From positions 1 to 31,954 of the forward strand of contig NW_004085987.1 in NCBI RefSeq assembly GCF_000220395.1: a stretch of 31,954 nucleotides of DNA, written 5' to 3'. A program made the translations under genes and the position numbers. The notes under the pieces were generated by a model. That model was not told the DNA's origin. It did not search any database and saw only the letters and a program-made list of their open reading frames with translations. Below are positions 12,452 to 23,234 of the stretch, piece after piece. The stretch comes from Ichthyophthirius multifiliis (taxonomy: Eukaryota > Ciliophora > Oligohymenophorea > Hymenostomatida). The stretch's first letter is position 1. Every line of letters starts with the position of its first letter.

Positions 12452-13210
12452 TCAAGGCTTAATAATATCAAAATTAACAAAATTAGCTCTATATATTCCT
12501 TTGAAATTATTAAAAGGATACTTCAAAACTTAAGATTTATATATTTTTTTTCCAATAATAATCTATTCTGAAATAAAATCTTCAAATTTCTTTTCGAAAT
12601 TAAATTAAATTTAAAATTTTGGTAAACTCTTAAAATTATCATTTTATTATTAAGAAATTACTTAATTTTACAAATATTTTACAATAGCCTCTAAATTTTT
12701 ATTTCTGGCTTTATCTATAGCATTTAACCCAAATTAATCTTTTATTAAAATATCACATTTACATTTTTCAACTAAGATTTTAATACTTTCGAAATTCCAA
12801 CTCTTAACTGCATGCATTAAAGGTGTATTTCCAGTCAAATCGAATCCATCTACATTACCGCCTCTTAAATGTAAGTATTATAAAATAGCCGTTTTATCTA
12901 ATGTAGCGGCTAAAGTTAACGCATTAAATCCATATTTTAAATCAACTGAGGAATTTATACAAAAACCATGATCTAAAGCATCTTTTACTACGTTTATATC
13001 GTTTTCTAATATTCCACGCATTAATATATATCTACGGGTATGAGGGTAACTGGATTTTTATTTTACATGCCATGCTGAATATGATTTGAAACGGATTGGA
13101 TTCGTTAAACCGAAGACGTCAGTATTTCCGGACTTCGGAAGTTTTTCGAAAGTATCCCAAGAAAATATATTGTTTAATGTATTCGGGAAAATATCTTAAA
13201 AAATTACCAT
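12452..13210 (-). CDS. Ankyrin-repeat protein
   Basis: 252 residues in ciliate code (241 if the candidate 33-nt intron 12629-12661 is real; its length keeps the frame either way). The N-terminal ~70 residues are not ankyrin (WDTFEKLPKSGNTDVFGLTN, then SSYPHTRRYILMRG). Ankyrin repeats follow from about 75 to 175: ILENDINVVKDALDHGF, GFNALTLAATLDKTAILQYL, DLTGNTPLMHAVKSWNFESI, DQFGLNAIDKARNKNLEAIV. A C-terminal ~60-residue tail ends KGIYRANFVNFDIIKP before TGA. Codon use is the least A/T-extreme in the window, suggesting a well-expressed gene. It is head-to-head with the GPI8 gene across 178 nt that include a long TA array. Protein-protein interaction is the expected role; the partner is unknown. 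Confidence 0.88.
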
Positions 13211-13257
13211 TTTTAAATAATATAAGTTAATATTTTAGTTAAGAGAGTATTATTAAT

Positions 13258-13259
<2 letters not shown>

Positions 13260-13322
<63 letters not shown>
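13260..13322. repeat. TA microsatellite in a divergent promoter region
   Basis: About 63 nt of pure TA, filling a third of the 178-nt space between the divergent ankyrin (start 13210) and GPI8 (start 13389) genes. It probably lies in a shared promoter region. Confidence 0.85.
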
Positions 13323-13326
<4 letters not shown>

Positions 13327-13388
13327 ATAGATAGATATTGATAGATTTATATTTTATATATTATATTTTAATTATATAAATTACATCA

Positions 13389-14497
13389 ATGAAAATACTT
13401 TTATTTATAGTCATTTTTATTTTATTAGTTATTAATGTTTAAGGGTAGGCTGTACAAGATTTATAAATCATTATTTTAAGCAGTTCTAAATTTTGGTTTA
13501 ATTTTAGATAAGCAAATAATGCATTAATGATTTATGATGCAGTCCGTGGTTTAGGTGTAGAAGATGAAAATGTATATTTAATTAAAATAATTTAATTATA
13601 TATACATTTATAAAAGATCATATTATTGATTCCAGAGAATTCAGCCTGTAATCCAAGAAATAATGATCCGGGTTATTATTTTATTATTATTAAAAATTAA
13701 TTTTATTTAATTTAAGAAAAAATAAAATAGGAATCGTATGTCCTGTAGACGAATAAAGTGAACCTAATTTATTTAAAAACGCAGAAATTGATTATAAATC
13801 AGCCGACGTAAGTGTAAAAACATTATCTAATATGTTAAGAGGAAGATACACTAAATTTGTAATAAAAAATAGATATATATATATAATTATAAATTTTTTA
13901 AAAAAAGACACCAAGGTCTAAAAGATTAGTCACTAATAAAAATACGAAAATCTTAACCTTTTTTACAGGGCATGGAGGTGATGGATATTTAAAAATGTAA
14001 GATACAGACTTTGTTTTAGATGAATAATTTGATGAAATTTTATAAGAAAGTTATATTAAAAATCTGTAATTATTTATTTAATATATATGTATTTATAATC
14101 TTTTATAAAAAATTTAAGATATAAAGAAATGCTTATGATAAATGATAGTTGTAGTGCTTCTACTATTTTCGATAAACTCACGGCACCAAATATTTTTGGT
14201 CTAGGTAGTAGTTCTTTTGGTTAGAAATCATATTCTAGTGGTTTTGATGAAAATTTATCTGTATCTAAATCAGATTAGTAATATATATATATAGTTATTT
14301 TATTATTTTATATATGTGTTTAGATTATCATAAATTACTTATTATTATTTAAAAAAAAACTTAATGAAAAACAAAGAATTAACTTTAGCTGATCTTATGA
14401 CAGAATTTCCATCTTCAGTTTTAAAAGGTGATATAGGTTACAAAAATACAAACCCAAAAAAAGATTAATCTAAGGTAAAATATAAATATAAATATAA

Positions 14498-14544
<47 letters not shown>

Positions 14545-14757
14545 ATAAATTAGATTTATTTGAAAGACTTTTTTAGCAATATTAACAAAAATAAAATTAT
14601 TTTCGAAAAATATTAAGAATCAGATAGAGATTTTCAAATTTTTAAAGATTTGGATTTGTCTTTTGAGAAAATTAAAAATATAAAAACAGATTTTTAAAAT
14701 GATTAATTTTTTTCAAATAATAATGATTTTTAAAAGATTTTTAGTTCTTATTTATGA
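13389..14757 (+). CDS. GPI8: GPI8/PIGK, catalytic subunit of GPI transamidase
   Basis: 345 residues from seven exons; introns 13572-13616, 13672-13730, 13859-13907, 14066-14118, 14278-14323 and 14475-14553. A C13 (legumain-family) cysteine protease that cleaves the C-terminal signal of proproteins in the ER and joins the GPI anchor. A signal peptide (MKILLFIVIFILLVINVQG) precedes SKFWFNFRQANNALMIYD and GLGVEDENIIL. The catalytic His is His144 in FFTGHGGDGYLK and the catalytic Cys is Cys186 in MINDSCSAS; their 42-residue spacing equals that of human PIGK (His164/Cys206). TPRSKRL and ITYYYLKKNLMKN are also family landmarks. There is no C-terminal transmembrane helix, so the protein looks lumenal and soluble, like trypanosomatid GPI8 and unlike yeast or human. 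Confidence 0.95.
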
Positions 14758-14930
14758 TAAAAATATTAATATATATAAATCTATATTTTTATTATTATAA
14801 TAAATTAATATAAAGAATAAGTTTCGAAATAATTTTTTTTTTATTTATAAAATAACTAATTAATTTATATTTTAATTATAAAAGAAAAAAAATATAACTT
14901 AATAATTATAATTTTTAACAAACGAAAATC

Positions 14931-16760
14931 ATGAATAAAGATATGTAAATATAAACTGACACATAAATATAAGAAAATGATAATAATAATTTGAATTAAA
15001 CTAAATCAAATTAAAGTTAATCTGAAAATATATAAAATTTATATGAAAATAATTTAAATAATCAAGAATAAAATTAAAATTAATCGGATAGCAATCAGTA
15101 TGTCAATTAAGACTATGATATTGCATCAGATTTATAATAATACGAATTGTAAAAAAATAAATATTAAGGAAAAAATATAAAATATATTTATAAATATTTA
15201 AAAAAATAATATAGAGAGAAAAAACCAGAATGTTTTTATTGTATAAATAATATAATGCAACAAAAACTTAAATAATAGTTTATATTAATATAATATATAT
15301 ATAAATATTAAACTATATAATTATAGAATATAAGAAGTTTAAAAAGCTAAAGCTGTTAATAATAAATTAATATAAAATTTGAAAGAATTAAGTCATAAAA
15401 TAGATGGAACAATTGATAAATATAAAACTAAATTAAGTGAAAAAAACTAATTATAAAATTAAGAAAATAGCATATGTAATAGAATAAAAAAATATTAATT
15501 TTTAATTTTTTTTTAAAAAAAGTTTCTTCATTAAATAAATTAGATAACTATAAAAAAAAACTATAATAATATAATAAATAAATAAATAATTTATCGAAAT
15601 AAGAAGATTAATATGCATAAGAAAAGTATAATTTGAATTATTAATAAATAAATATAAATATAAATATAAATATAAATATAAATATAAATATAAATATAAA
15701 TATATATTTATATATTTATATATTTATTTATTTTTATTAATCTATTTTTTTAATTTTTTTTTTTATTTATATATACTTTTATATTTTTATAGCTTTTAAT
15801 TTCTTTTTTATTTTTTATTTAATAATTTATATTTTATTTATTATTTATAGAGTTAGTCAGTGGTAAATATTGATAAAAGATGTAGATTATCGATTAGTCG
15901 AAACTTAATAAATAAATAAAAAATTAATTGAAATTACAAGAGAATAAGAAAAGGCAATTCTTGTTAAAAAAATGATAATACAAAATAACTCTTAAGGGAA
16001 GAAATAGATAATTTAAAGGCTTAAATTAAAAATACTAAAGTTTCTATAAGATTAAATGAAAAAGGGTTTAAAAAACTCAAGAATTTGTAAAAAAATTAGA
16101 GTTGAAACATTAGGAAATTTGCGAATAATATGGAATAAATTTTGCTCCTTTTGAACCTTTATATAAAGTAAATATATTATTTAATTAAAATATTTCATTT
16201 TGTTTTTTGTTATATAGGAAATAAAAGTTTTTATTGAAGTCGAAGAATAAAATAATGTTTGTAAAAAAATAGAAGTAATTAAAAAAAGTTAATATATATT
16301 TTTAAATTATATAAAAATTTAGTTATCTGAAGATCTAATATTAAAAATGAAAGAAGACATAATTATATTAGATGAAAGTCATAAGATAATATAAAAACAA
16401 AAAAAATTAGAATAAATTTAAATATAAAATAAGATGAAACCTATAATTTAAAAAAATGTATAATTATAATAAATTATACAAATTAAAGAAAAGGTAATTA
16501 TCAATATTTAAACGAAATATAAAAAATATATATAAATTTATATATATATTTAAATGAAATAGGAAATAAAATAATAATAAGAAATATTAGAAAATCTTAA
16601 AAATATTTAATCAAATAAAAATAATTTAAATATGGTAAATGCAATCAAATCAATAGGTGAAAATAATAAATTTATCAAGAATATAAATACAGTAAATATA
16701 AAATATAAAAATATTAATATATACATATATATGCATTTATATATATATACATATATATTC

Positions 16761-16792
<32 letters not shown>

Positions 16793-17700
16793 AAAAGAAT
16801 TTCTTTATTCCTCATGAAAAACCAAAATAGTTTAAAAGAGAAATCAGAGGAATCCCTAACGGATTAATCGGTTTTGATAATATAGTTGATTTACCAGAAA
16901 ATAAGGACCATATTATCAATAAAGTTGATTTTTGGTATTATTAAGATATGATAATGTGCCTCATGACAACTTACTTATTATCAAATGGGGAAAAAAAGTG
17001 TTTATAATCTTTCGGAAGTAATAACAGAGTCCAAATGAAACATGTAGAATTAAAACTTTATGGAACTGAATACATAAGTAATATTGAAGGTTTATAAGGA
17101 CAAAAATAAATCGAATATTTAAAGCTAACAACATCTAAAGGAAAATTTATTGAAGTAGGTTCAGATTTAAATTAAGGAAGATGTAAAAAATTTGAACTTC
17201 CAATAAAAACAAATGAAATAGTTATTAGTTTTTTAGGAAATATAGATAAACCTTATTTATAAATAGGTAAAAAAAAAATTATATATTAATATAAATAATT
17301 ATTTATTTTTATATATAATTAAAAGAATAAAAATGCAAAGATCATATAAAAAATAATGTAAGAGAAAAATTTAAAAATGAATGGATTTTAATAAATTTTG
17401 GTATTGATTTAAGAGAAAAGAATGCTTATGTTAACCCTATTATTAATACAAAAATAGAAAGAAAAAAAAATGATTATAGTATTAAGAAATATAATTAACT
17501 TTAGATATAAAAATAAAATAGTAATCAAAATTAAGAAAATATATAGGATAGTACAAATATTAAAAATTAAGAAAATCCAAATAAACTTATAAGTAATGAT
17601 ATTAATAATAGTATAATTAATAATATAGATAATAAAATAAATTAATATAATTCAATAAATTAAAATAGTAATGGAATATAAAAGATATAATAATAATAAT

Positions 17701-17740
<40 letters not shown>

Positions 17741-18182
17741 TGATTAAAATATAAATAATAGTACAAATTTAAAAAATTAAGAATAATCGTCATAAATAAA
17801 TAATTAAAATATCAATAATGATATAAACAAATAAAATGATTAATATTAAATAGAACACTAAAATAATTAAGAATATATATTATAATAATTATAATAACAA
17901 TAAAAATAAATATAATAACAATAATTATAATAATAATAATAATAATAATAAAAATAATAATAGCAATAATTATAATAACAATAACAATATTAATAATAAT
18001 AATAATTATAATAACAATTATAATAATAATAAATATAATAACAATAATTATAATAATAACAATAGTAACAATAACTATAATAACATTAAGAATAAAAACA
18101 ATAACAATAGTAATAATAATAATAACAATAATAATAATAATATTAATTATAACAATAATAATAATAATAATAAAAAAATTGA
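14931..18182 (+). CDS. Coiled-coil protein with jacalin-like lectin domain and polyglutamine tail
   Basis: Large gene of about 880 residues; introns 15278-15326, 15476-15522, 15626-15850, 16168-16217, 16494-16562, 16692-16797 and 17267-17325. Gln/Asn-rich N-terminus, then a long coiled coil (about 125-430), then exon 7 with a jacalin-like beta-prism pattern at about 455-600: INKVDFWYYQD, VELKLYGTEYISNIEGLQGQ, IEYLKLTTSKGKF, KFELPIKTNEIVISFLG, PYLQIG. Exon 8 has a charged stretch, then runs of Gln to the TGA at 18180. Exon 4 (15851-16167) does not keep one frame: it changes frame near the A7 runs at about 15966 and 16089. One extra A in each would restore a coherent coiled coil, but extra small introns are also possible. 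Glycan binding and location (cortex or secreted) are unknown. Confidence 0.75.
15650..15703. repeat. TATAAA/AAATAT-type hexanucleotide array inside an intron
   Basis: About nine copies of a 6-nt ATAAAT unit near the start of the 225-nt intron 15626-15850 of the jacalin-like gene. A shorter array of the same unit sits at about 14480-14512 in the last intron of the GPI8 gene. Confidence 0.7.
17694..18176 (+). repeat. Poly-TAA (polyglutamine-coding) microsatellite tract
   Basis: Two blocks of near-tandem TAA with scattered CAA, TAG, TTA and TAT: 17694-17741, and about 17883-18176. In the host frame they encode long glutamine runs (about 80 Gln in the last ~100 codons). The predominance of TAA over CAA suggests expansion by slippage of a trinucleotide repeat, rather than selection for glutamine codons. 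Under the standard code this would look like non-coding microsatellite. Confidence 0.85.
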
Positions 18183-18851
18183 TAATATTAATAAAAAATA
18201 AATAATAGAAATAATAAATAAAATATAAAAATAATTAAAAATTGTTTTAATATAAATATTTATTATACTATTTTTTCTTAATTTTTATTTTTTATAAAAA
18301 ATATATATAAAAATTATTTATTTTTAATATTTCATTTATATTTTAATTTTAAATAAATAAATTTTATTTTTTATATATTATATCATTTTTTTTATTTATT
18401 TTAATTTATAATATTTTTTTTAAAATAATAAAAATATATAATTCTATATGTTTTATTAAATATTATATTATTATAAAATACTATTTAATTCTTTAAATTA
18501 TATATTAATACATTTATCTATCTTATTCCTAAATATTAATAATAAATCAAATAAATATTCTTATAAATCTTTTGAAATAATATCTTTAATTCTTTTATTT
18601 TAATATAAATTCTATTTTAAATGTTTACCTAAATAAATATTACCTTTTTTATATAAATTAAGTTTTAGAATAAAGTAATTTTTTTTTATATATATATGAT
18701 TTAGATTTATAGTATATTTTGTTTATTTATTAATTTTTTTTTATATATATTACTTCTATTGATAATTTTTTTTTATATTTTTTTTTTTATATTTATAAGT
18801 AATATATAGTTATCATTTAAAAAATAAAAAAAAATAATAAAAAAATATAAG

Positions 18852-18909
<58 letters not shown>

Positions 18910-18913
18910 TATA
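18183..18913. other. Intergenic region between convergent genes
   Basis: A+T-rich spacer between the stops of two convergent genes, ending in a TA array (about 18857-18902). No coding signal was seen. Confidence 0.65.
18857..18902. repeat. TA dinucleotide microsatellite
   Basis: About 46 nt of pure TA just 3' of the leftward gene that ends at 18914. Confidence 0.85.
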
Positions 18914-20217
18914 TCAATCATTTCTTTAATTATTTAATTTCACTTTTGATTTATTACTATAAGTCACCATTATAGCATGAAATGCCATTCCTGCGAAATA
19001 AAAATAATTCAAATTCTATTATTCACAACAATAATTAATAAGATTATAAATTTTAATTTTCTATTCATAACTAAAGACTATATTCCTTAGATATTTTCTC
19101 TTAGCTTTAACTTCTTAATCCCCATAATCTCCTCCGTATTAATCCTGATCATTTTTAAGAATAATTAGTTATTATAAACTGAAGTCTTACTCAATAAAAT
19201 ACATAGAAGGTGCTTAATCTATATAATAAGTAACAATATTGACTAATTTAGATATTATTTTGTTCAAAATATTACATAAATCTGTTAAATTGGACGTATT
19301 TTAGATTTATAGATATAGTTTTTCTTCTTATTCCTAAGTATAAGTAATACTATGCCAGTATTCATTTTAAAATCTAAAATAAGTTTAACAACTTTCAATA
19401 ATTAAATTTTTAACGAAATTTAAATTTAATTTAGGGAAATTTAAATTTTCTTTATTTTTGGTATTTTAAGTATTTTTTTATTAATTTTTTAAATTTTATT
19501 CGATTTTAGACTATATTTCTTAAGAAAATTAATTTTTGCAATTTTCGTAATTTCCTATATAAAAAAGAGAGGTTTATTTCTATAAAAAAACAGAGTTTTT
19601 TTCCTAAAAACAAATATAAAAAATATCGTTGTTTTCTTCGTTAAAATATATTTTTTGCATATACATATTGGTACATCTAGCCTGCTTTTTCTCAGGGTTC
19701 TCCTATATAGAAAACAAATGTTATAAAGAAGGTAGTTTATATGATATTTTTATCAAAAATTGTAAAACTTCTAATTGTTCTTGGAAATTAAAGTCGTCTT
19801 ATTATAATAAAAGTCTATTTTTTCTTAGTTTTCTTATAAAACTTACTGTTAGAATAAAGGATAGTCGAATATATTCAGTATTATGTCCTTCCATAAATAT
19901 TAGAAGATGTCTGTTTAGAAAAATTTATTGAGATCGTCTTAAAAATCATTAACAAATGCCAGAACAGTGTTAAAATTAAGTTATTTTGACTTATGTATAG
20001 AAAAATATTATTTAGAATTTTATTAAATGTGACTTTTCCATATTTGTTAGGTAATTTTAGAACATAAAAGGTTAAAAATTTAGCTATTTTATTATAAAAT
20101 AAACTCGTTTTTAATACTTTCTAAATTTTAGAGCTCAAATAGTTCTTAAAAAGCGTAAAAATAATTTAATATTTAATAGGATTAAAATAATTATTAAGGA
20201 TTTAAAATTTTATCCAT
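18914..20217 (-). CDS. Hypothetical alpha-helical protein, 423 aa
   Basis: ATG 20217 to TGA 18914 with one 32-nt intron (19815-19846) that starts with a consensus GTAAGT and ends ATAG; splicing restores a single frame over the whole gene. The N-terminal half is helical and hydrophobic (QILNYFYAFQELFELQNLES, NTVLAFVNDFQDDLNKFF, YLWKDIILNIFDYPLF). The C-terminal third has the best-preserved look: RFQNEYWHSITYTQEQEE, VTYYIDQAPSMYFIEQ, YGGDYGD, RKYLRNIVFSYEQKI, YFYFAGMAFHAIMVTYSNKS. No transmembrane segment or known motif is clear. The antisense strand carries a 100-codon standard-code frame, which is a shadow. Not recognised; the composition argues for a real, functional gene. Confidence 0.78.
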
Positions 20218-20311
20218 ATTTTATTTTTTAAATATATATAATATTTAAAAATATTTTATTTAATTAAATATTTGACGGGAAATAAAAAAATATATATATA
20301 AAAATACGTAA

Positions 20312-20353
<42 letters not shown>

Positions 20354-20542
20354 TCTTTTTTTTTTTATGTTTTTAGAAATATTTATATATACTAAATTTT
20401 TTCATATATAAATATTTTCAAAATAAAATTTTAATTTTTATAATTATAAAATATAATATGAAATTTATATTATATAATTAAAAATTTTATTTTAAATTAG
20501 TTAGATGAATTTTTTCCAATTTATTTTTTATTCTAATTTTTT
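20218..20542. other. Intergenic spacer with TA array
   Basis: A 325-nt A+T spacer between the start of the gene at 20217 and the stop of the next leftward gene at 20543. It holds a TA array at about 20318-20350. Nothing else was seen. Confidence 0.65.
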
Positions 20543-20860
20543 TCAATATTAAAAAGTTGGTATATTAAATAATTAAAAATCATTTTAATCATTTTAGTCT
20601 TAAATAAATTCAACTAATTAATTAATTTCCATATTATCAATTTATTTTACATCTATAATTTTAGTTTTAAGAACTCTTATAATGCCTTTTATATAATTTT
20701 TGTATTAATGATTAATTTAGAAATCTTCATTTTTAGTATATAATTAGATTTTTTCGAAAATTTATTAAGCTTTTTCTTTATCAACAAAATAATTTTATTA
20801 TAATAATTTTTGTATAATTTTTTATATTTTTTATATAAACATTTATTATTTATTAAATAA

Positions 20861-20914
<54 letters not shown>

Positions 20915-21556
20915 TATTGTAATTTCATTTAAACCTAATGTTTCATTTAACATTCTATCTTTTATATTATTTATTGTTTCTTCTAATTTTTCTATGTTTT
21001 TATCTTCCATATTCTATTAATAATATTTATTATAATAATAATATATTTATATATTTTTATTTACATATTTTTTTTAATCACACATAGTATATATTTATGT
21101 AAATAATTTTCCTAATTAACTTTTAATTAAATCTATTGTTGATATTTTTATTTCATTAAATTATTTACAGGTATTATATATATCTTTAATATTTTATTCT
21201 CTCTAATCCTTTTCATTTTTATTTAAATTTATTACTATTTATTTTAGATTGTGTTAAATTTATTAGAAATTAGAAGGATCTTTAATAATTAAGTTTTTCA
21301 TAGAATTTTCATTGATATTTTTAAATATATTTGAGTTTTTCTTTTTATATTTTTCTTGTAGTTTTAGCAATTTTTTTTTAGCTAGTTTCTAAGTTTATTT
21401 ATTTTTTTCTTTTTGAATTTATTTCTATATTTATATCTGATTTTTTTATTTGAATTTCTGATTTATTTTTTATAATTTTTATTCAAAATTATTTTCTATT
21501 TTTAAATAAATTAATATTTTTAAATTTTTTTAAAAAACCGCCATTTTTTTTCTCAT
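20543..21556 (-). CDS. Basic Asn-rich protein with possible TFIIS-N/LEDGF-like helical segment
   Basis: 320 residues with one intron (21014-21064). The N-terminal ~75 residues are very Lys/Gln-rich coiled coil. Residues about 85-160 show a helical bundle pattern: DPSNFQQIQHNLKQIV, NIKDIYNTCKQFNEIKIST, DLIKSQLGKLFTQIYTMC. The 'F..IKIS..DLIKSQLGK' core resembles TFIIS N-terminal/LEDGF IBD domains (L..I.ITV.LL..T.IGK). A 19-20-unit poly-Asn run (AAT repeat, 20859-20918) follows. The C-terminal half (KAQQIFEKIQLYTKNEDF, NYIKGIIRVLKTKIIDVKQI) has some resemblance to a TFIIS central domain. All domain calls are weak by-eye inferences. The start lies 216 nt downstream of the PWWP frame on the same strand, and the two may be one gene. 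Confidence 0.6.
20859..20918 (-). repeat. AAT trinucleotide repeat coding for poly-Asn
   Basis: About 19-20 tandem ATT units on plus (AAT on minus) inside the leftward gene 20543-21556, in the frame that gives asparagine. No interruption was seen in the run. Confidence 0.85.
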
Positions 21557-21672
21557 TTAATTATATATCCTATTTTTTTAAATTTTTTTATACTTAGTGA
21601 TTTTTTATAATTTGTTTTCCTTCAGTTTTCTTTATATTTTATATATTAAAAATATAGAGTAAGCATAAATAA

Positions 21673-21704
<32 letters not shown>

Positions 21705-21772
21705 TATATTTATATATTTTATATATTTATTAATTTAAAATGCATTATATAAAACTAATATTATTATTATTT

Positions 21773-22251
21773 TCACTTTTAATAGATATTTGTTATATTC
21801 CTCTATATTTTTTTTTAAATAAAAGAAAGATATATTTTTTTTTTATTATAAAATAAAATAATACATTAATATGTTGTTAATCCCTCTAATATTTATTATC
21901 CTTATTCAATTGCACTTTGAAGTTTTTTACTTTTAATTTAATTATTTTTTGCATGCAAATCATAAAATTATTAAAAATCATTTATTTATTCGAATTTAAT
22001 TGATGCGCTTTTTTTGTTTTGTTTTGTTTTTTTTAAAAAAAAGATATTCTTATATATACTCTCTAAAAAAATAGCATACTGTGTATATTCTCCTAAAAAA
22101 TTTACTATACAATCTGTTGCATTTACACTTGAAACCTTTTTTTTTTATTTAATTTTAGATAAGTATTAATTGTTTTTTAAACTATGGAAGGCCACCATGG
22201 ATAACCTTTTAGCTTTGCCCAAACTAATTAATCGACATTAAATTTTTTCAT
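21773..22251 (-). CDS. PWWP-domain protein (chromatin reader)
   Basis: 143 residues to the first TGA, with one 47-nt intron (22136-22182). PWWP domains bind methylated histone H3 (usually K36me) and DNA. The protein starts directly with the domain: VDQLVWAKLKGYPWWPSI, spliced to VSSVNATDCIVNFLGEYTQ and YAIFLESIYKNI, matching the five-strand PWWP core. After it come a Lys-rich segment and a helix (EQINDFQQFYDLHAKNN, LQSAIEQGQQILEGL), as in LEDGF/HRP2-type proteins. A further possible intron (21803-21864, 62 nt, GTATTA..ATATAG) would remove the last codons, bypass the TGA and extend the frame leftward towards the next gene. The C-terminus is therefore uncertain. Nuclear. Confidence 0.88.
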
Positions 22252-23234
22252 TTTATTTTTTTTGTTAAATTTATTTTTTAATTAAATAAAATATATTTAT
22301 ACATATATAATTATTTATTTATAATATAAATAGATTTTTTTTAAAAAAAAAAAGGAAAGGAAATAAAAGTGGTTTTTTATATAATTATTAAATATATAAA
22401 ATACTTTTTATTAAAATATAAATTTTTAAAATAATCAATTGAAATTTAATAAAATGTATAAAATTAAATTATTTATTATATATAATAAATAAATATATAT
22501 ATATTATATGTTATTTTTTTGTTTTTAAATTATTATTTATTTATACTTAATATTTATTTTGTATAAAGAATAATTAATATATTTAATGAAATTTATGAGT
22601 TATTTTTGGGTAACTCAAAACTATAGATATTAATAAAAGTGATTTATGTAATAAAACATGAGTTTATTTTAGTAATAGAGTTTTTTTTTATTTTAAAAAT
22701 TAAAAAGACTTATATATATATAATTAGTTTATTCCTATTTTTTAAATCAGGAATATATATTATGGCCTAAATTTCGGGATATTATTTAAATATAAAATGT
22801 TTAATTTAGTATCGTAAAAAAAAAAAAAAAAAAAAAAAGAAAGGAAAAGCATAATTAAATATTAAAATAATTTAAAGCAATTAAAATATATAATAAAAAG
22901 ATAAATTAAATAAAAATATTATTTGAAATACTACCTTATATATAAGTAATAGAATTTATACATAATAAATAACATTAAATGAAAAAATAAAAATTCAAAA
23001 AAAACTACTAAAAAAATAAATATATATAAATACAATATATATATATAAATTACATAAATATTTAAATATATATATCTATATAATATAATAATTGAATTAA
23101 AGTTTATATTTTATTATTCAAATATCTTATATATACAATATCATAAAATTTATAAATAATATAAAATATTTATTTAGTATAATTTAAAAAATACATCTTT
23201 TTTTATAAAACTTAAATATTTTTGAAATTAAAAA
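22252..23234. other. 1-kb intergenic region between divergent genes
   Basis: Upstream region of both the leftward PWWP gene (start 22251) and the rightward TPR gene (start 23235). A+T-rich with an A21-type run at about 22818-22838. A few less A/T-extreme words occur around 22600-22790 (for example TGGCCTAAATTTCGGG), but no frame or RNA structure was recognised. Confidence 0.6.

Noticed and set aside
13808-13813. Perfect GTAAGT donor inside GPI8 exon 3
   Set aside because: Using it would remove conserved sequence (SVKTLSNMLRGRY) and break the frame; family alignment supports reading through.
16283-16317. Possible 35-nt GT..AG intron in the jacalin-like gene
   Set aside because: Removal breaks frame, while reading through keeps it, so it was not used; the A/T-rich content leaves some doubt.
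19629-19931. Rightward 100-codon standard-code frame, the longest clean-looking one in that area
   Set aside because: Antisense to a long ciliate-code frame that stays open for 423 codons with one 32-nt intron and is far more gene-like.
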